Positions 40,847-50,800 of a stretch of DNA of 64,000 bases are shown here, piece by piece. The notes below the pieces were generated by a model. It saw only the letters and a program-made list of their open reading frames with translations, was not told the DNA's origin and searched no databases. This DNA is from an uncultured Pseudomonadales bacterium. Lineage in GTDB: Bacteria > Pseudomonadota > Gammaproteobacteria > Pseudomonadales > UBA7434. Position 1 is the stretch's first letter. Every line of letters starts with the position of its first letter. The translations under genes were made by a program, and so were the position numbers. The stretch is from assembly GCA_943788835.1 (NCBI GenBank), contig CALSRU010000004.1, positions 676,300 to 740,299 on the forward strand, given 5' to 3'.

Positions 40847-42364
40847 TTAACCATGTGACATGGCTGCTTGCAGTAGCTGTTCTTGCGTAGCTTGCGCCGA
40901 CACAAACTCGCCGCCAATTTTACCGTCGCTCAATACAATAATTCGATCACTCATACCCAGCAACTCAGGCATTTCGCTTGACACCAAAATCACGGCTTTG
41001 CCTTGCTCAGTCAATTGATTAATCAACTCATACACTTCTAACTTAGCGCCAACATCGATACCACGCGTCGGTTCGTCTAAAAAAACAAGCGATGGCTGAG
41101 TCATTAGCGCTTTAGCCAGCACCACTTTTTGCTGGTTGCCACCTGAAAGCCCACCGACAATTGATTCAACATTAGGCGCTTTGATGCGTAGCGATTTAAA
41201 TAACTTTTTATTGGCCAGCGTTTCTGCATGATGGTCCAGTAAACCATGCTGAGAAAATCTGGCGAGTGACGCCAACGACTGATTAAAACCTATATCTTTT
41301 TCTAGTACCAAACCGTAGCGTTTGCGATCCTCGGACACCAACATCATGCCGGCATTGATGGCATCAATCGGCGCACTATTATGCATAGACTTTCCACTAC
41401 AAATAACCTCACCCGATACACGATTGCCAAAAGCACCGAACAGATGCATGACTAATTCAGTTCTACCGGCGCCCATCAAACCACCGAAACCTAACACCTC
41501 ACCCGCTTTTATAGTGAAGCTAATACCCTCTAAACAATTGTTATTCTCTAGCGGATCAAATACGGTTAAATTCGTGACCGACAAAAGGGGCTTGGCAGGA
41601 CTGCTAGAGCGACGAGGAAAAAGCTCGTCGATATTGCGGCCAACCATCTGACGAATAATTTCAGCTTTAGCAATATTACCTATATGGCTTGTGGCAATTG
41701 AAGCACCATCACGAAATACAGTCACCCTATCGGCAATTTGCATTACTTCATCAAGTTTGTGCGAGATATAAACGCAAGTAACACCATTGTTCTTTAAATC
41801 GCGAATGATATCTAACAAGATATCAACTTCACTTTCAGTTAGTGCCGCGGTGGGCTCATCGAGTAATAATATGCTTGTATTTTTAAGCAGCGCTTTAACA
41901 ATCTCAACCAACTGCTGCTGACCAATGCCTAGATCTGCTACCAATGAAGTAGGATCTAAATCTAAATTGTATTTCTCAAGCAGGCTTTGCGTGTCAGCAT
42001 ACACCTTGGGCCAATCGATTTTGCCAAGTCTATTTGTGGGTTCATTACCCAAGTAAACATTCTCAGCCACCGTCATTTCCCGCACGAGGGCCAACTCCTG
42101 GTAAATAACGCCGATGCCAGCACTCTCGGCATCTTTAATATGCTTAAACTGGGCCCGCCTCGTATTAACCCAGATGTCACCCTCATATGTATCAACCGGC
42201 CAAACACCCGACAAACATTTAATTAATGTAGATTTACCCGCGCCATTTTCACCGCAAAGTGCGTGCACCTCGCCTTCCTCTAAATCAAAGCTCACGTCAT
42301 CTAACGCCAACACACCAGGAAAACGTTTTGTAAGAGCAGAGACTTGTAAGACTTTTTGCTTCAT
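40847..42364 (-). CDS. xylG: D-xylose ABC transporter ATP-binding protein XylG
   Basis: 505 residues made of two fused ABC domains. First: Walker A GENGAGKST (38-46), signature LGIGQQQLVEIVKAL, Walker B ILLLDEPTAAL. Second: degenerate Walker A GLMGAGRTEL, signature LSGGNQQKVVLAKAL, LVFLDEPTRGIDVGAK. This sugar-importer layout, with the second site probably less active, fits XylG/RbsA/MglA; the xylF and xylB neighbours decide xylose. Five bases separate it from xylF. Confidence 0.93.
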   Translation of the reverse strand: MKQKVLQVSALTKRFPGVLALDDVSFDLEEGEVHALCGENGAGKSTLIKCLSGVWPVDTYEGDIWVNTRRAQFKHIKDAESAGIGVIYQELALVREMTVAENVYLGNEPTNRLGKIDWPKVYADTQSLLEKYNLDLDPTSLVADLGIGQQQLVEIVKALLKNTSILLLDEPTAALTESEVDILLDIIRDLKNNGVTCVYISHKLDEVMQIADRVTVFRDGASIATSHIGNIAKAEIIRQMVGRNIDELFPRRSSSPAKPLLSVTNLTVFDPLENNNCLEGISFTIKAGEVLGFGGLMGAGRTELVMHLFGAFGNRVSGEVICSGKSMHNSAPIDAINAGMMLVSEDRKRYGLVLEKDIGFNQSLASLARFSQHGLLDHHAETLANKKLFKSLRIKAPNVESIVGGLSGGNQQKVVLAKALMTQPSLVFLDEPTRGIDVGAKLEVYELINQLTEQGKAVILVSSEMPELLGMSDRIIVLSDGKIGGEFVSAQATQEQLLQAAMSHG

Positions 42365-42369
42365 TAGGT

Positions 42370-43440
42370 TTACTGTTGTTGCGGTCTTTGGTCGACCGGC
42401 ACATTTCGATAGACATCTTCGAATTTTCTAAAACCATCTTCGACAACCGTTTGCAACAGGTTGTTTTTATCAACAGCCGTTACCGGCAAAAAAACAGAAG
42501 GCACATTACGGTAGCCATTATCCAGCTCATATTTCGCGACAAAAGGCTTACCCTCAGCCAACTTAACCGCATACTCAGCAGCTTGCGCGGCTAGGATCTT
42601 AACGGGCTTATAAATAGTCATTGCTTGAGTGCCATCAACAATTCGCTGCGATGCAGCAAGCTCTGCATCCTGGCCTGTCACTATGATTTTTCCTGCCAGG
42701 CCCTCTTCTTTCAATGCTTGAACTGCACCTCCAGCCGTACCATCGTTAGACGCTAAAATAGCAACAAAATTGTGGCCGTTGTTAGTAATAGCTGCATTCG
42801 TAATCTGCTTGGCCACTTGAGGCTGCCATCCGGTAGCCCAATCTTCATGGACGACCTCAATGGCACCGCTATTAAGATAAGGCTGTAAAATATTATCTTG
42901 GCCTTGCTTAAATAGTTTTGCATTGTTGTCGGTTGGCGCGCCATAAATTCTAACGATTTTTCCTCTACCATTAAGCGCATCAACTAAATACTGTGCCTGC
43001 ACTTCCCCAACTTTTACGTTATCGAAGGTAATGTAGAGGTCTAGGTCGGCATCGGTAATTAAACGATCGTATGCGATTACAGGAATATTGGCTTCGTGAG
43101 CATTGCGCACAGCTTTAGCCATTGCCGCACCATCGTGCGGTATGATGACAATCACGTCGACATCATTGCTGATAAAAGAATTGACATCGCGCAACTGAAT
43201 TGCATCATCACTATTGGCTGAGTTCACCATCACCTCTGCCCCTAATTCATTGGCGCGCGCCACGAACAAATCCCGATCAACTTTCCATCGAGCCTCTTGC
43301 AAAGTATCCATCGACAAGCCAATAACCCACTGTTTTTCTGTAACCTTGCTCGCCTCTTTACCACCCTGCGATAAGACGAGTCCTATCAAGACACTTAAAA
43401 AAAATGAGAGTGAAGCCAACAATACATTGATGTTTTTCAT
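42370..43440 (-). CDS. xylF: D-xylose-binding periplasmic protein XylF
   Basis: 356 residues. Signal peptide without a lipobox Cys (LLASLSFFLSVLIGLVLS), then a type 1 sugar-binding fold: VIGLSMDTLQEARWKVDRD, RDVNSFISNDVDVIVIIPHDG, IPVIAYDRLITDADLDLYITFDN and VTGQDAELAASQRIVDGTQAMT. These match XylF; binding of xylose is by family and by context. First gene of the operon, divergent from xylB. Confidence 0.93.
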   Translation of the reverse strand: MKNINVLLASLSFFLSVLIGLVLSQGGKEASKVTEKQWVIGLSMDTLQEARWKVDRDLFVARANELGAEVMVNSANSDDAIQLRDVNSFISNDVDVIVIIPHDGAAMAKAVRNAHEANIPVIAYDRLITDADLDLYITFDNVKVGEVQAQYLVDALNGRGKIVRIYGAPTDNNAKLFKQGQDNILQPYLNSGAIEVVHEDWATGWQPQVAKQITNAAITNNGHNFVAILASNDGTAGGAVQALKEEGLAGKIIVTGQDAELAASQRIVDGTQAMTIYKPVKILAAQAAEYAVKLAEGKPFVAKYELDNGYRNVPSVFLPVTAVDKNNLLQTVVEDGFRKFEDVYRNVPVDQRPQQQ

Positions 43441-43830
43441 AGAATCTGATTTTCCTGCCTATGTAGGAATATTGTTATAATGAACGCATAGATATCGGCC
43501 AATAAATTCGGCCGGAATAACCAACGCTCGCAATGATGCTTTAAGTTATTTTTGATACAAACACGTTACAAAAAGGTTGGTTTATCGGTTTTATCTACGC
43601 AGTAACAATGCAATCATTCATCAAGGTCGTAAAGCACTTTTTGAGCGCTTTCGACACCGTATCGTTGTGATGCTAGCAACAACCTTTGACGTAGTCAAAA
43701 TAGCAAAAAAAAACGAATTCACTAAGCGTCTAGGCAATCACTTCGTCGCCTTCAGCAATTTAAAAACTAACGCGTGGCTGGCACTCATCGAATTTGTACT
43801 GACCACCCATCTCTTGGATACAAGAAGCTC
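43441..43830. promoter_or_regulatory. Divergent xylF / xylB control region with leader hairpin
   Basis: 390 bases between divergent operons. Next to xylF is an inverted repeat TTCCT-8 bases-AGGAA (43452-43469) that contains the xylF ribosome-binding AGGA read leftward, so it could mask it. A TATAAT lies at 43476-43481 on the plus strand. At 43664-43683 a partly palindromic GTTGT...ACAAC sequence with GCTAGC in the middle may be an operator. No XylR gene is visible, so which regulator acts here is unknown. A plus-strand frame 43577-43843 overlaps the start of xylB and is rejected. Confidence 0.45.
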
Positions 43831-45336
43831 ATGCTCTTTTTAGGTATTGATATTGGAAGCTCCTCCGTCAAACTGTCGGTATTAGACGGCGCAACAGGCA
43901 AAGCTGTCGAATCATTACAGTACCCCGACACTGAGCTCGACATTCTCAGTCCACAAGCGGGTTGGGCAGAGCAACACCCAGCGACTTGGTGGGATTGCGT
44001 TGTTAAAGGCTGTGAAAAGCTATTTGCACACAAATCGGTAGATGCCAGCGCCATTGAAGCCATTGGTATTGCGTATCAGATGCATGGCTTAGTACTAGTT
44101 GATGCCAATCAAACCGTGCTTCGCCCGGCCATTATTTGGTGTGATAGCCGAGCCGTCAGCGAAGGTGAAACAGCCCTAAACGCCCTCGGTAGCGACTATT
44201 GCTTTGGCCACTTGCTGAACTCACCCGGCAATTTCACGGCAGCAAAACTGCGTTGGGTCCAACAAAACGAGCCTGATGTATTTGCAAAAACTCACAAAGC
44301 CATGCTACCTGGCGACTACATCGCCATGGAGCTATCCGGCGAAATCACAACGACCGCCTCAGGCCTATCAGAAGGTACTCTCTGGGACTTTCAGGAACAG
44401 CAAATAGCAAGAACTCTGCTTAATCATTGGGGTATCGATGAGCAACTCATACCAACGATTGTTCCAAGTATCGGTCAACAAGCAACGCTGAGCAATACTG
44501 CCGCGCAACGACTGGGTTTAAAGGCGGGCATCAACATCACATATCGCGGCGGCGACCAACCCAACAATGCCTTTAGCCTAAATGTTTTGGAACCTGGCGA
44601 AGTTGCGGCTACGGCAGGCACCTCCGGAGTAATTTATGGGGTTACCGATAAACTAGCTGCAGACACCCAGTCGCGAGTCAATACATTTTTACATGTCACC
44701 TCTACTAACCAAGCACCGCGCAACGGCGTGTTAGTTTGCGTGAATGGTGCGGGCCGCTCTTACAGCTGGTTGAGGCAACTCTTAGGTGCCAGTGCAGGAA
44801 CACCGGCCTCCTATGATCTTTTAAATGACTTGGCCAGTAACCAGCCTATTGGCAGCGATGGACTCATCTTTCACCCCTTTGGTAATGGCGCAGAGCGTCT
44901 GTTTCAAAATCGCACCTTAGGTGCACAACTTAAAAACATTGATTTAAACCGTCACGGTTTGGGGCATGTAGTGCGCGCGACCAAAGAAGGTATTGTCTTT
45001 GCTTTAAATCAAGGCTTTGACGTGCTCAAGTCTTTAGGTGGAAGCTGCGATGTAGTTCGTGTTGCCAAAGGTAATATGTTCTTAAGTGATGTTTTTACTG
45101 CTACTTTTGCAAACACCACGCAAGCAGCGTTAGAGTTTTACGAAACCGACGGAGCCGAAGGGGCTGCTAGAGCTGCAGCATTGGGCAGCGGTTATTACGA
45201 TTCGGCAAAAGAAGCCTTTAGCGGCTTACAGCCAAGCGGCATTGTTGAGCCCTGCGCAGCGCTCAAAGATGAATATCAAGATGCCTACCAACGCTGGGTG
45301 ACTGCACTCCCCTTTGGAGAGAACAATCTTGGCTGA
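43831..45336 (+). CDS. xylB: Xylulokinase XylB
   Basis: 501 residues from ATG 43831, where MLFLGIDIGSSSVKLSVLDG begins, the normal FGGY start; the frame is open upstream but that part has no family match. Further FGGY blocks: IGIAYQMHGLVL, IIWCDSRAV, HLLNSPGNFTAAKLRW, and GTSGVIYGV. Phosphorylates D-xylulose to xylulose 5-phosphate for the pentose phosphate pathway. Overlaps the epimerase gene by 8 bases. Xylose isomerase is not in the window. Confidence 0.92.
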   Translation: MLFLGIDIGSSSVKLSVLDGATGKAVESLQYPDTELDILSPQAGWAEQHPATWWDCVVKGCEKLFAHKSVDASAIEAIGIAYQMHGLVLVDANQTVLRPAIIWCDSRAVSEGETALNALGSDYCFGHLLNSPGNFTAAKLRWVQQNEPDVFAKTHKAMLPGDYIAMELSGEITTTASGLSEGTLWDFQEQQIARTLLNHWGIDEQLIPTIVPSIGQQATLSNTAAQRLGLKAGINITYRGGDQPNNAFSLNVLEPGEVAATAGTSGVIYGVTDKLAADTQSRVNTFLHVTSTNQAPRNGVLVCVNGAGRSYSWLRQLLGASAGTPASYDLLNDLASNQPIGSDGLIFHPFGNGAERLFQNRTLGAQLKNIDLNRHGLGHVVRATKEGIVFALNQGFDVLKSLGGSCDVVRVAKGNMFLSDVFTATFANTTQAALEFYETDGAEGAARAAALGSGYYDSAKEAFSGLQPSGIVEPCAALKDEYQDAYQRWVTALPFGENNLG

Positions 45337-46288
45337 CTACGAAGCCTTCACCCTCGCACTGGCTGATGGCTCGGCAAAATTAGAATTAGTGTTAGAATTT
45401 GGTGGGGTCGTCAACGGACTAGAACTATCTGATCAGCGAGACGATAGCCGCGTCAGTATCATTGCAGGACTAAATCATCGCGCTGAACTCAAAAATAATA
45501 GTGCATACAGAGGAGTACCGCTTTTCCCTGTGGTTAATCGCTTGGATAGCGGCCGTTATACTCACCGAGGGAAACGCTACCATCTCGCAATTAACGAACC
45601 TAAGCTGAACAATCACCTGCACGGTTTTTTACATACCCTGACACCGACTGTGGCAGAGCACCGTGTTGGGAATGAGCAAAGCAGCGTAGCCTTGCAATAC
45701 CACTACGATGGTCGATTTAATGGCTACCCCTTTCCGGCCTCAGTTTTAATAGAGTATACGCTTTCGCACGATGCACTAACGGTTAACTTTGCTGTTCACA
45801 ACCAGCATGATAAATCGATTCCGGCGGGTATTGGTTGGCACCCCTATTTCCAATTAGGGTGCCCGGTTGATCAATTACAGTTAAAGCTACCTGCGGTCGA
45901 ACGAATTGGTGTAGATGAGCGAATGCTGCCCACCGGTGAAACCTATGCCTATGATGATTTTAAACAGCTCACAGACATTGGCACGCGCCAGCTAGACACC
46001 TGTTTTCGTCTCGCCAAGCCTTGGCGTAACAAACCGGCGCGCGCAGCATTACTACTGTGGTCTAAGGCCACTCAACAGGGTATTGAGGTATGGCAGCACA
46101 GCGGCCCTCAGGCTAACAACTACGTGCAGCTGTGCATCCCACCGGACCGGCGCTCAATGGCTATTGAACCAGTCAGCTGTAACATCAACGCTTTAAATAC
46201 GGGTGATGGTTTGGTGCACATAGAACCCGGCTGCACATGGGCCACGTCTAGCGGTGTGAAGCTAACGAGCCAACCAGCGCTGTCTTAA
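45329..46288 (+). CDS. Aldose 1-epimerase (mutarotase), GalM family
   Basis: 319 residues from a TTG at 45329 that has GGAGAG six bases upstream; another in-frame TTG at 45314 lies in front of that site. Family residues: His in NNHLHGF, second His in IGWHPYF, and Glu in MAIEPVSCNINALN, the galactose mutarotase triad. Interconverts alpha and beta sugars; here probably xylose before isomerisation. Overlaps xylB, so it is in the same operon. Confidence 0.9.
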   Translation: MADYEAFTLALADGSAKLELVLEFGGVVNGLELSDQRDDSRVSIIAGLNHRAELKNNSAYRGVPLFPVVNRLDSGRYTHRGKRYHLAINEPKLNNHLHGFLHTLTPTVAEHRVGNEQSSVALQYHYDGRFNGYPFPASVLIEYTLSHDALTVNFAVHNQHDKSIPAGIGWHPYFQLGCPVDQLQLKLPAVERIGVDERMLPTGETYAYDDFKQLTDIGTRQLDTCFRLAKPWRNKPARAALLLWSKATQQGIEVWQHSGPQANNYVQLCIPPDRRSMAIEPVSCNINALNTGDGLVHIEPGCTWATSSGVKLTSQPALS

Positions 46289-46334
46289 AAAAACTGTTCG
46301 CTCAGGCTGCTGCGTCACTGGGCTTGGCAGCACA

Positions 46335-47498
46335 TCAGTCTTTTTTTTCTTGCTCTGCCACCACTTGCAGCACTGCTGAGTATGCGGGTTTGCGCTCAAA
46401 ATTGCGGCCTATTAGCAACGGATAATCCGTTCGACCTAACATCGGGCGATAATCACGCCAGCTGTTGCCATCCCATACACCCCAAAAAGTGACGCGCTCA
46501 ACATTGTCACTGTACTTGACCAACAACTTAAAAAGCTCGCTATAGCGCTTGGCCTGTAACGTTAAAACATCTTCGGGTACACCATCAACATAGGGATTGA
46601 ACTCTGCTGCCAAAGCGAAGCGGTCTTCAACACTGGCTGCGCGATGTTTCCATGCATTGGGTAATACGCTCACATCAAGCTCTGTAATGTGCAAGGGAAT
46701 TTGCGCTTGTCGGGCTTTACTCAAGACCCGCTCAATGTCACCTAACGCAGGCTGGTCGATAAACAAGTGCCCTTGATAACCTAGGCCATCTACCTGCACG
46801 CCACGGCTTTTTAAGTCAGCTATCATCGCGAGCGCGAAATCGAGTTTAGCTTCGTTATGCAAACCATAATCGTTGTACAGTAACTTTACCGATGGATCCG
46901 CCTTGTGCGCTGCTCGATACGCAATTTCAATATACTCAGGGCCTATTATTTCAAGCCAAGGTGTTGGCTTATAAAAAGCCTCAAAGCGCTTCTGTTTAGG
47001 TAGCCAGCGAGTATCAATTGCTTCATTCACCACGTCCCAGTACGCGATGCGACCTCTGTAGTGTTCTACCACCGTTCGAATGTGGGTCTCGAGACGCGCG
47101 ATCAACACATCGCGGCTGACCTGAGCACCGTGCTTATCTAAAAAAAACCAACTGGGGGTGGCATTTTTCCAAACCAGAGTGTGTCCTACCACCACTAAAT
47201 CCTGCGCTTGCGCATAGGCCATCATTGCATCAGATTCAGCAAAATTGAACGCGCCCTGCTCTGGCTGCAGCGCCGCAGGTTTCATACAGTTTTCGGCGGT
47301 AATAGTATTAAACTCAAGAGCTGTAATCGCTTTTTCTTTTTCTAGAAAATGGTTTTTCTTGTGCTGCTCAGTGGGCTGACCATGCCAAACGGTGCCCATC
47401 AAAAAGTGTTCGGCAAAGGCCCCTTTTAACGTGTCGGCTAAGCCAATGCTTTGCAACATTAAACTAGTTAAACCAACAAAAAAAACTCTATTTTTCAT
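46335..47498 (-). CDS. Secreted endo-1,4-beta-xylanase, glycoside hydrolase family 10
   Basis: 387 residues from ATG 47498 with signal peptide MKNRVFFVGLTSLMLQSIGLA; an upstream ATG (47549) would add 17 residues. The GH10 barrel is whole: acid/base Glu159 in WDVVNEA, nucleophile Glu273 in ITELDVS, TLVWKNATPSW and the Trp in VTFWGVWDGNSW. Cuts the xylan backbone. A single-domain enzyme with no carbohydrate-binding module. Convergent with xylB and the epimerase; an obvious candidate cargo of the type II secretion system upstream. Confidence 0.95.
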   Translation of the reverse strand: MKNRVFFVGLTSLMLQSIGLADTLKGAFAEHFLMGTVWHGQPTEQHKKNHFLEKEKAITALEFNTITAENCMKPAALQPEQGAFNFAESDAMMAYAQAQDLVVVGHTLVWKNATPSWFFLDKHGAQVSRDVLIARLETHIRTVVEHYRGRIAYWDVVNEAIDTRWLPKQKRFEAFYKPTPWLEIIGPEYIEIAYRAAHKADPSVKLLYNDYGLHNEAKLDFALAMIADLKSRGVQVDGLGYQGHLFIDQPALGDIERVLSKARQAQIPLHITELDVSVLPNAWKHRAASVEDRFALAAEFNPYVDGVPEDVLTLQAKRYSELFKLLVKYSDNVERVTFWGVWDGNSWRDYRPMLGRTDYPLLIGRNFERKPAYSAVLQVVAEQEKKD

Positions 47499-47820
47499 TT
47501 TGCCCACCATCAATTCGAACCGTTCAACCAGCAGGTGATGATATAACACTCGCGCTCCTAAGCCTAAAATGGCGACACTTGCGACGAACTGTTACAGATG
47601 AATGCCGTTTTATATTTAAGCCAATAGCCCAGCTCATTATTAAGAGCTCTTTATAAAAACGCACCCTGCAGCTACACAGACCGCGTTTTTGCAGACACCG
47701 GTTAATTTAAAGCCATTTAAACGGCGCTTTATCGCTTTTTGTGGTTAATTTTGGCTCTAAATTCATCGAATGGCTTACACTTAACGTATAAGTTCGAAAA
47801 ATAACGGCCGCAACAATCTT
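47499..47820. promoter_or_regulatory. Divergent region between xylanase and large surface protein
   Basis: 322 bases. An inverted repeat ACTTA-ACGTA-TAAGT (47779-47793) lies about 30 bases before the plus-strand gene; its right arm, TATAAG, may double as a -10. No good ribosome-binding site precedes ATG 47821. Nothing else identifiable. Confidence 0.35.
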
Positions 47821-50800
47821 ATGAATAAACTCTTTGCGAAAAAAATAGGTAACAAGCTAGGACTGCCCAGCTTGTTTTGTTTGCTGCTAATGTTCGGCCT
47901 GCCCAGCAGTGCTCAGGCCTACGAAGTGGAGGCCGACAGTCTCACTAATCAGATTTTCATATTGCTGACTAATGAAAACCCGGCCGCTTCTTTTGACACT
48001 ATTACCGTGAGCAACAACGCTCTAGGTATGGTCAGTTCAGCCACCGCGAGTATTGTTCCAACCTCAGTTGCTATAAACGGTAGTGACCTTGCCGCACTGG
48101 ACTTCGATATTGCCTCAGGAGCAGCGCTAGGTTCCAGCGGTGATTTAATAGTGACCGTGTCAGGCCAAGCAGGCGGACAGCCTGTTGACGTAGTTGTAGC
48201 CGTACCGTTAACCGTGGTGGCCAGTGCGCCAACGGCTCAAGGTTTTATTGGCGCCACCATTCCCGCTCCCGACCCCGGTGGCGTGGATTCTGACAGTGAT
48301 GGTGTAACAGACGCGCTCGAAATTGCCTACGGTTCTGACCCCAACGATGCCTCTTGGTTACCTGGACAAATCGTTGAAGAAAATATCCCACTACTGGGCT
48401 TCATTAGCACCCTCCTGCTAGCTGCCCTATTTTTAGGGATGGGTTCGACAGCTGCGCGGCGGCATAAAGTGAGCGTGCTGGCATTGGCAGTAGTGATGCT
48501 GTTGCCGCTCAATATGTTGGCCGGCTCTGCTACGCGCATTCAAGTGGTGGCATCGATTCCTATCCCGCCGCCACCACCGCCAGAGCCTGCGCTACTGTCG
48601 GCAACGGCCTCTTCCAGTAGTAATGAAAGTGCTACCTTGTCGCCGTCCAATGCGGTGGATGGCAGCATGGGAACGCGCTGGAGCTCACAGTTCACTAATA
48701 ATCAATGGCTGACTCTCGATTTCGGCGCGACGTATTCGCTGTCGGAAGTGATTATTCACTGGGAAGCGGCCAATGCAGCGAGTTATGAACTACAAGGCTC
48801 AAACGACAACAGCAGTTGGAATACGCTAACAAGTGAAAGCGGCGGCACTTCTGGTGCTCGCACCGATACCGTCACAGTAGCGGGCAACTATCGCTACGTG
48901 CGGATGCAAGGACTAACCCGCACAACCGTATATGGCTATTCAATTTATGAGATGGAAGTTTTGGGATTGCCTGCCGCCGATCAAGATGAGGATGGCATTG
49001 GCGACTCAAGCGACCAGTGCCCAGACACTCCGGCAGGTAGCTCAGTCGACTCTGCAGGCTGCCCTGCTCCGGATCTATTCAGCTTCACACCCGTTATTAA
49101 TGCACCTTTGAATACAGTAACGGCGTCTAATCCGATTACGGTTTCAGGTATTTTAGGTAGCACGTCGATCTCTATCGATGGCGGCCAATATTCAATAAAT
49201 GGCGGCGCTTTTTCGGGTAGTAGCGGATTCGTGGCGAACGGAAATACCGTCGTAGTGCGACAAACCTCTTCTGTTAGTTATGCGGACACCAGCCAAAGCA
49301 CGTTAACTATTGGCGGGTTGAGCGCTAGCTTTAATGTAACCACCATATCCGACCAGAATATATTTGGCTTCGTCAATCAGACTAACGCCGCGCAAAATAT
49401 GCTCGTCACATCCAACGCCGTTGAAGTGTCAGGACTCAGCGCCCCAACAGCAATCAGTGTTACGAACGGCCAATACTCTATTGATGGCGGCGCCTATACC
49501 AATGCAGCTGGCACCATTGCCAACGGCCAGATACTTTCTTTACAGCAACAAACATCTCCCTTATTGGCAACCCAACTCGACACTTTGCTATCGCTGGGTG
49601 GCTCAACCGATGCGTTTAGCGTGACTACATCAGCGACGCAAATTCCTATCGATCAATCGCGCACCGGAAATCTCGCCGGCGTCACGGTTTGGCAATTACC
49701 TAATGCGCCCAACGGCGACAGACCCGATCAATGCTGGCTCGCGGTGGGGTCCGATGTAGATGGCGAAATATACATTTCTGGCCATGATCATATTAATAAC
49801 TCTATGCTCTATCGCTTGCATCAGTCCGATAGCGTAATACGCTGGGTAGGTGATGCAGAAACGGCGTCTGAAGCGGCTAACAATTGGAATACGGGGGAAA
49901 GTGCGGAGAAATTTCATACGCGCCCGCTCTATCATGATGGCCGCGTTTATGTCGCAACACTTGACAGCTCAAATATGAATAACGATTACTTGAATACGCG
50001 TGGCTTTCATTGGTATGGATATGAGTTCTCTGACAATGAGCTAATAGATTTAAGTGCCTCAGAACCGCAAGGCGTTGGTGCACCCACCCTACAAATAGTG
50101 ACAATTCAAAAGGACGCAAAAAATAACTTACTTTATGGCATGTCTATTCCAGAAAACAAACTGGTTCGCTACGACATTGCTAACGAGCAGACAACGGTCT
50201 TAGGCAAGCCCAGTAGTTGGAACGGCTATTTTTACTCTAATCGGTTCATGTGGGTCGACTCGCGAGATCGTGTCTATATAACCGGCGGTTCCTCGCGCGG
50301 GCAATGGAATCAAGGCGAACCCGCCAGTGTCTTTGACCACGTTTGGTATTACGATCCAGCAACCGGATTTGGCGAACTGCCAAACTTTCAAATGCAGGGG
50401 CCCAACGCCATTGAAGTGGGTCAGTGGGACAGAGCGCACGAGGTACTCTACGTAGCCGATGACCAGGGCAACATCTATCGCTTTGTCGATGCAACTGCGT
50501 CTTGGAGCTTCGTAGGCCAACCTAATTTTGCAGGTGTACCTGGCACACCAAAAACTTGGGTTTTCCAATTATCGGCCGACGACGAAAAAATTTATATAGG
50601 CGTAAGTGACTCACCGTACCCCAACTCCATCTGGGAGTATGACATTGCTACCAACACGACCTCGGAGTTGGCCAAGATCAGTGATCTAGACACTCAAGCA
50701 AGCAGTCAACAATTCATCACTGGCTACGACTCTTGGGATGACCGCGGGCGCTTTTATTTTTCAAGCTTCTCAATGTACAACGGCGTTAATGTGTATATGT

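Noticed and set aside
43664-43683. Possible CRP/cAMP site (TGTGA half)
   Set aside because: Only one half-site fits; the other half is CAACA rather than TCACA, so kept only as a vague operator candidate.
43577-43843. 88-codon plus-strand frame before xylB
   Set aside because: Overlaps the start of xylB in another frame, no family look.
46301-46348. Possible terminator between epimerase and xylanase (GCTGC...GCAGC, T-run)
   Set aside because: Stem of 5 bp with a 16-base loop, and the T-run lies in the last codons of the xylanase.
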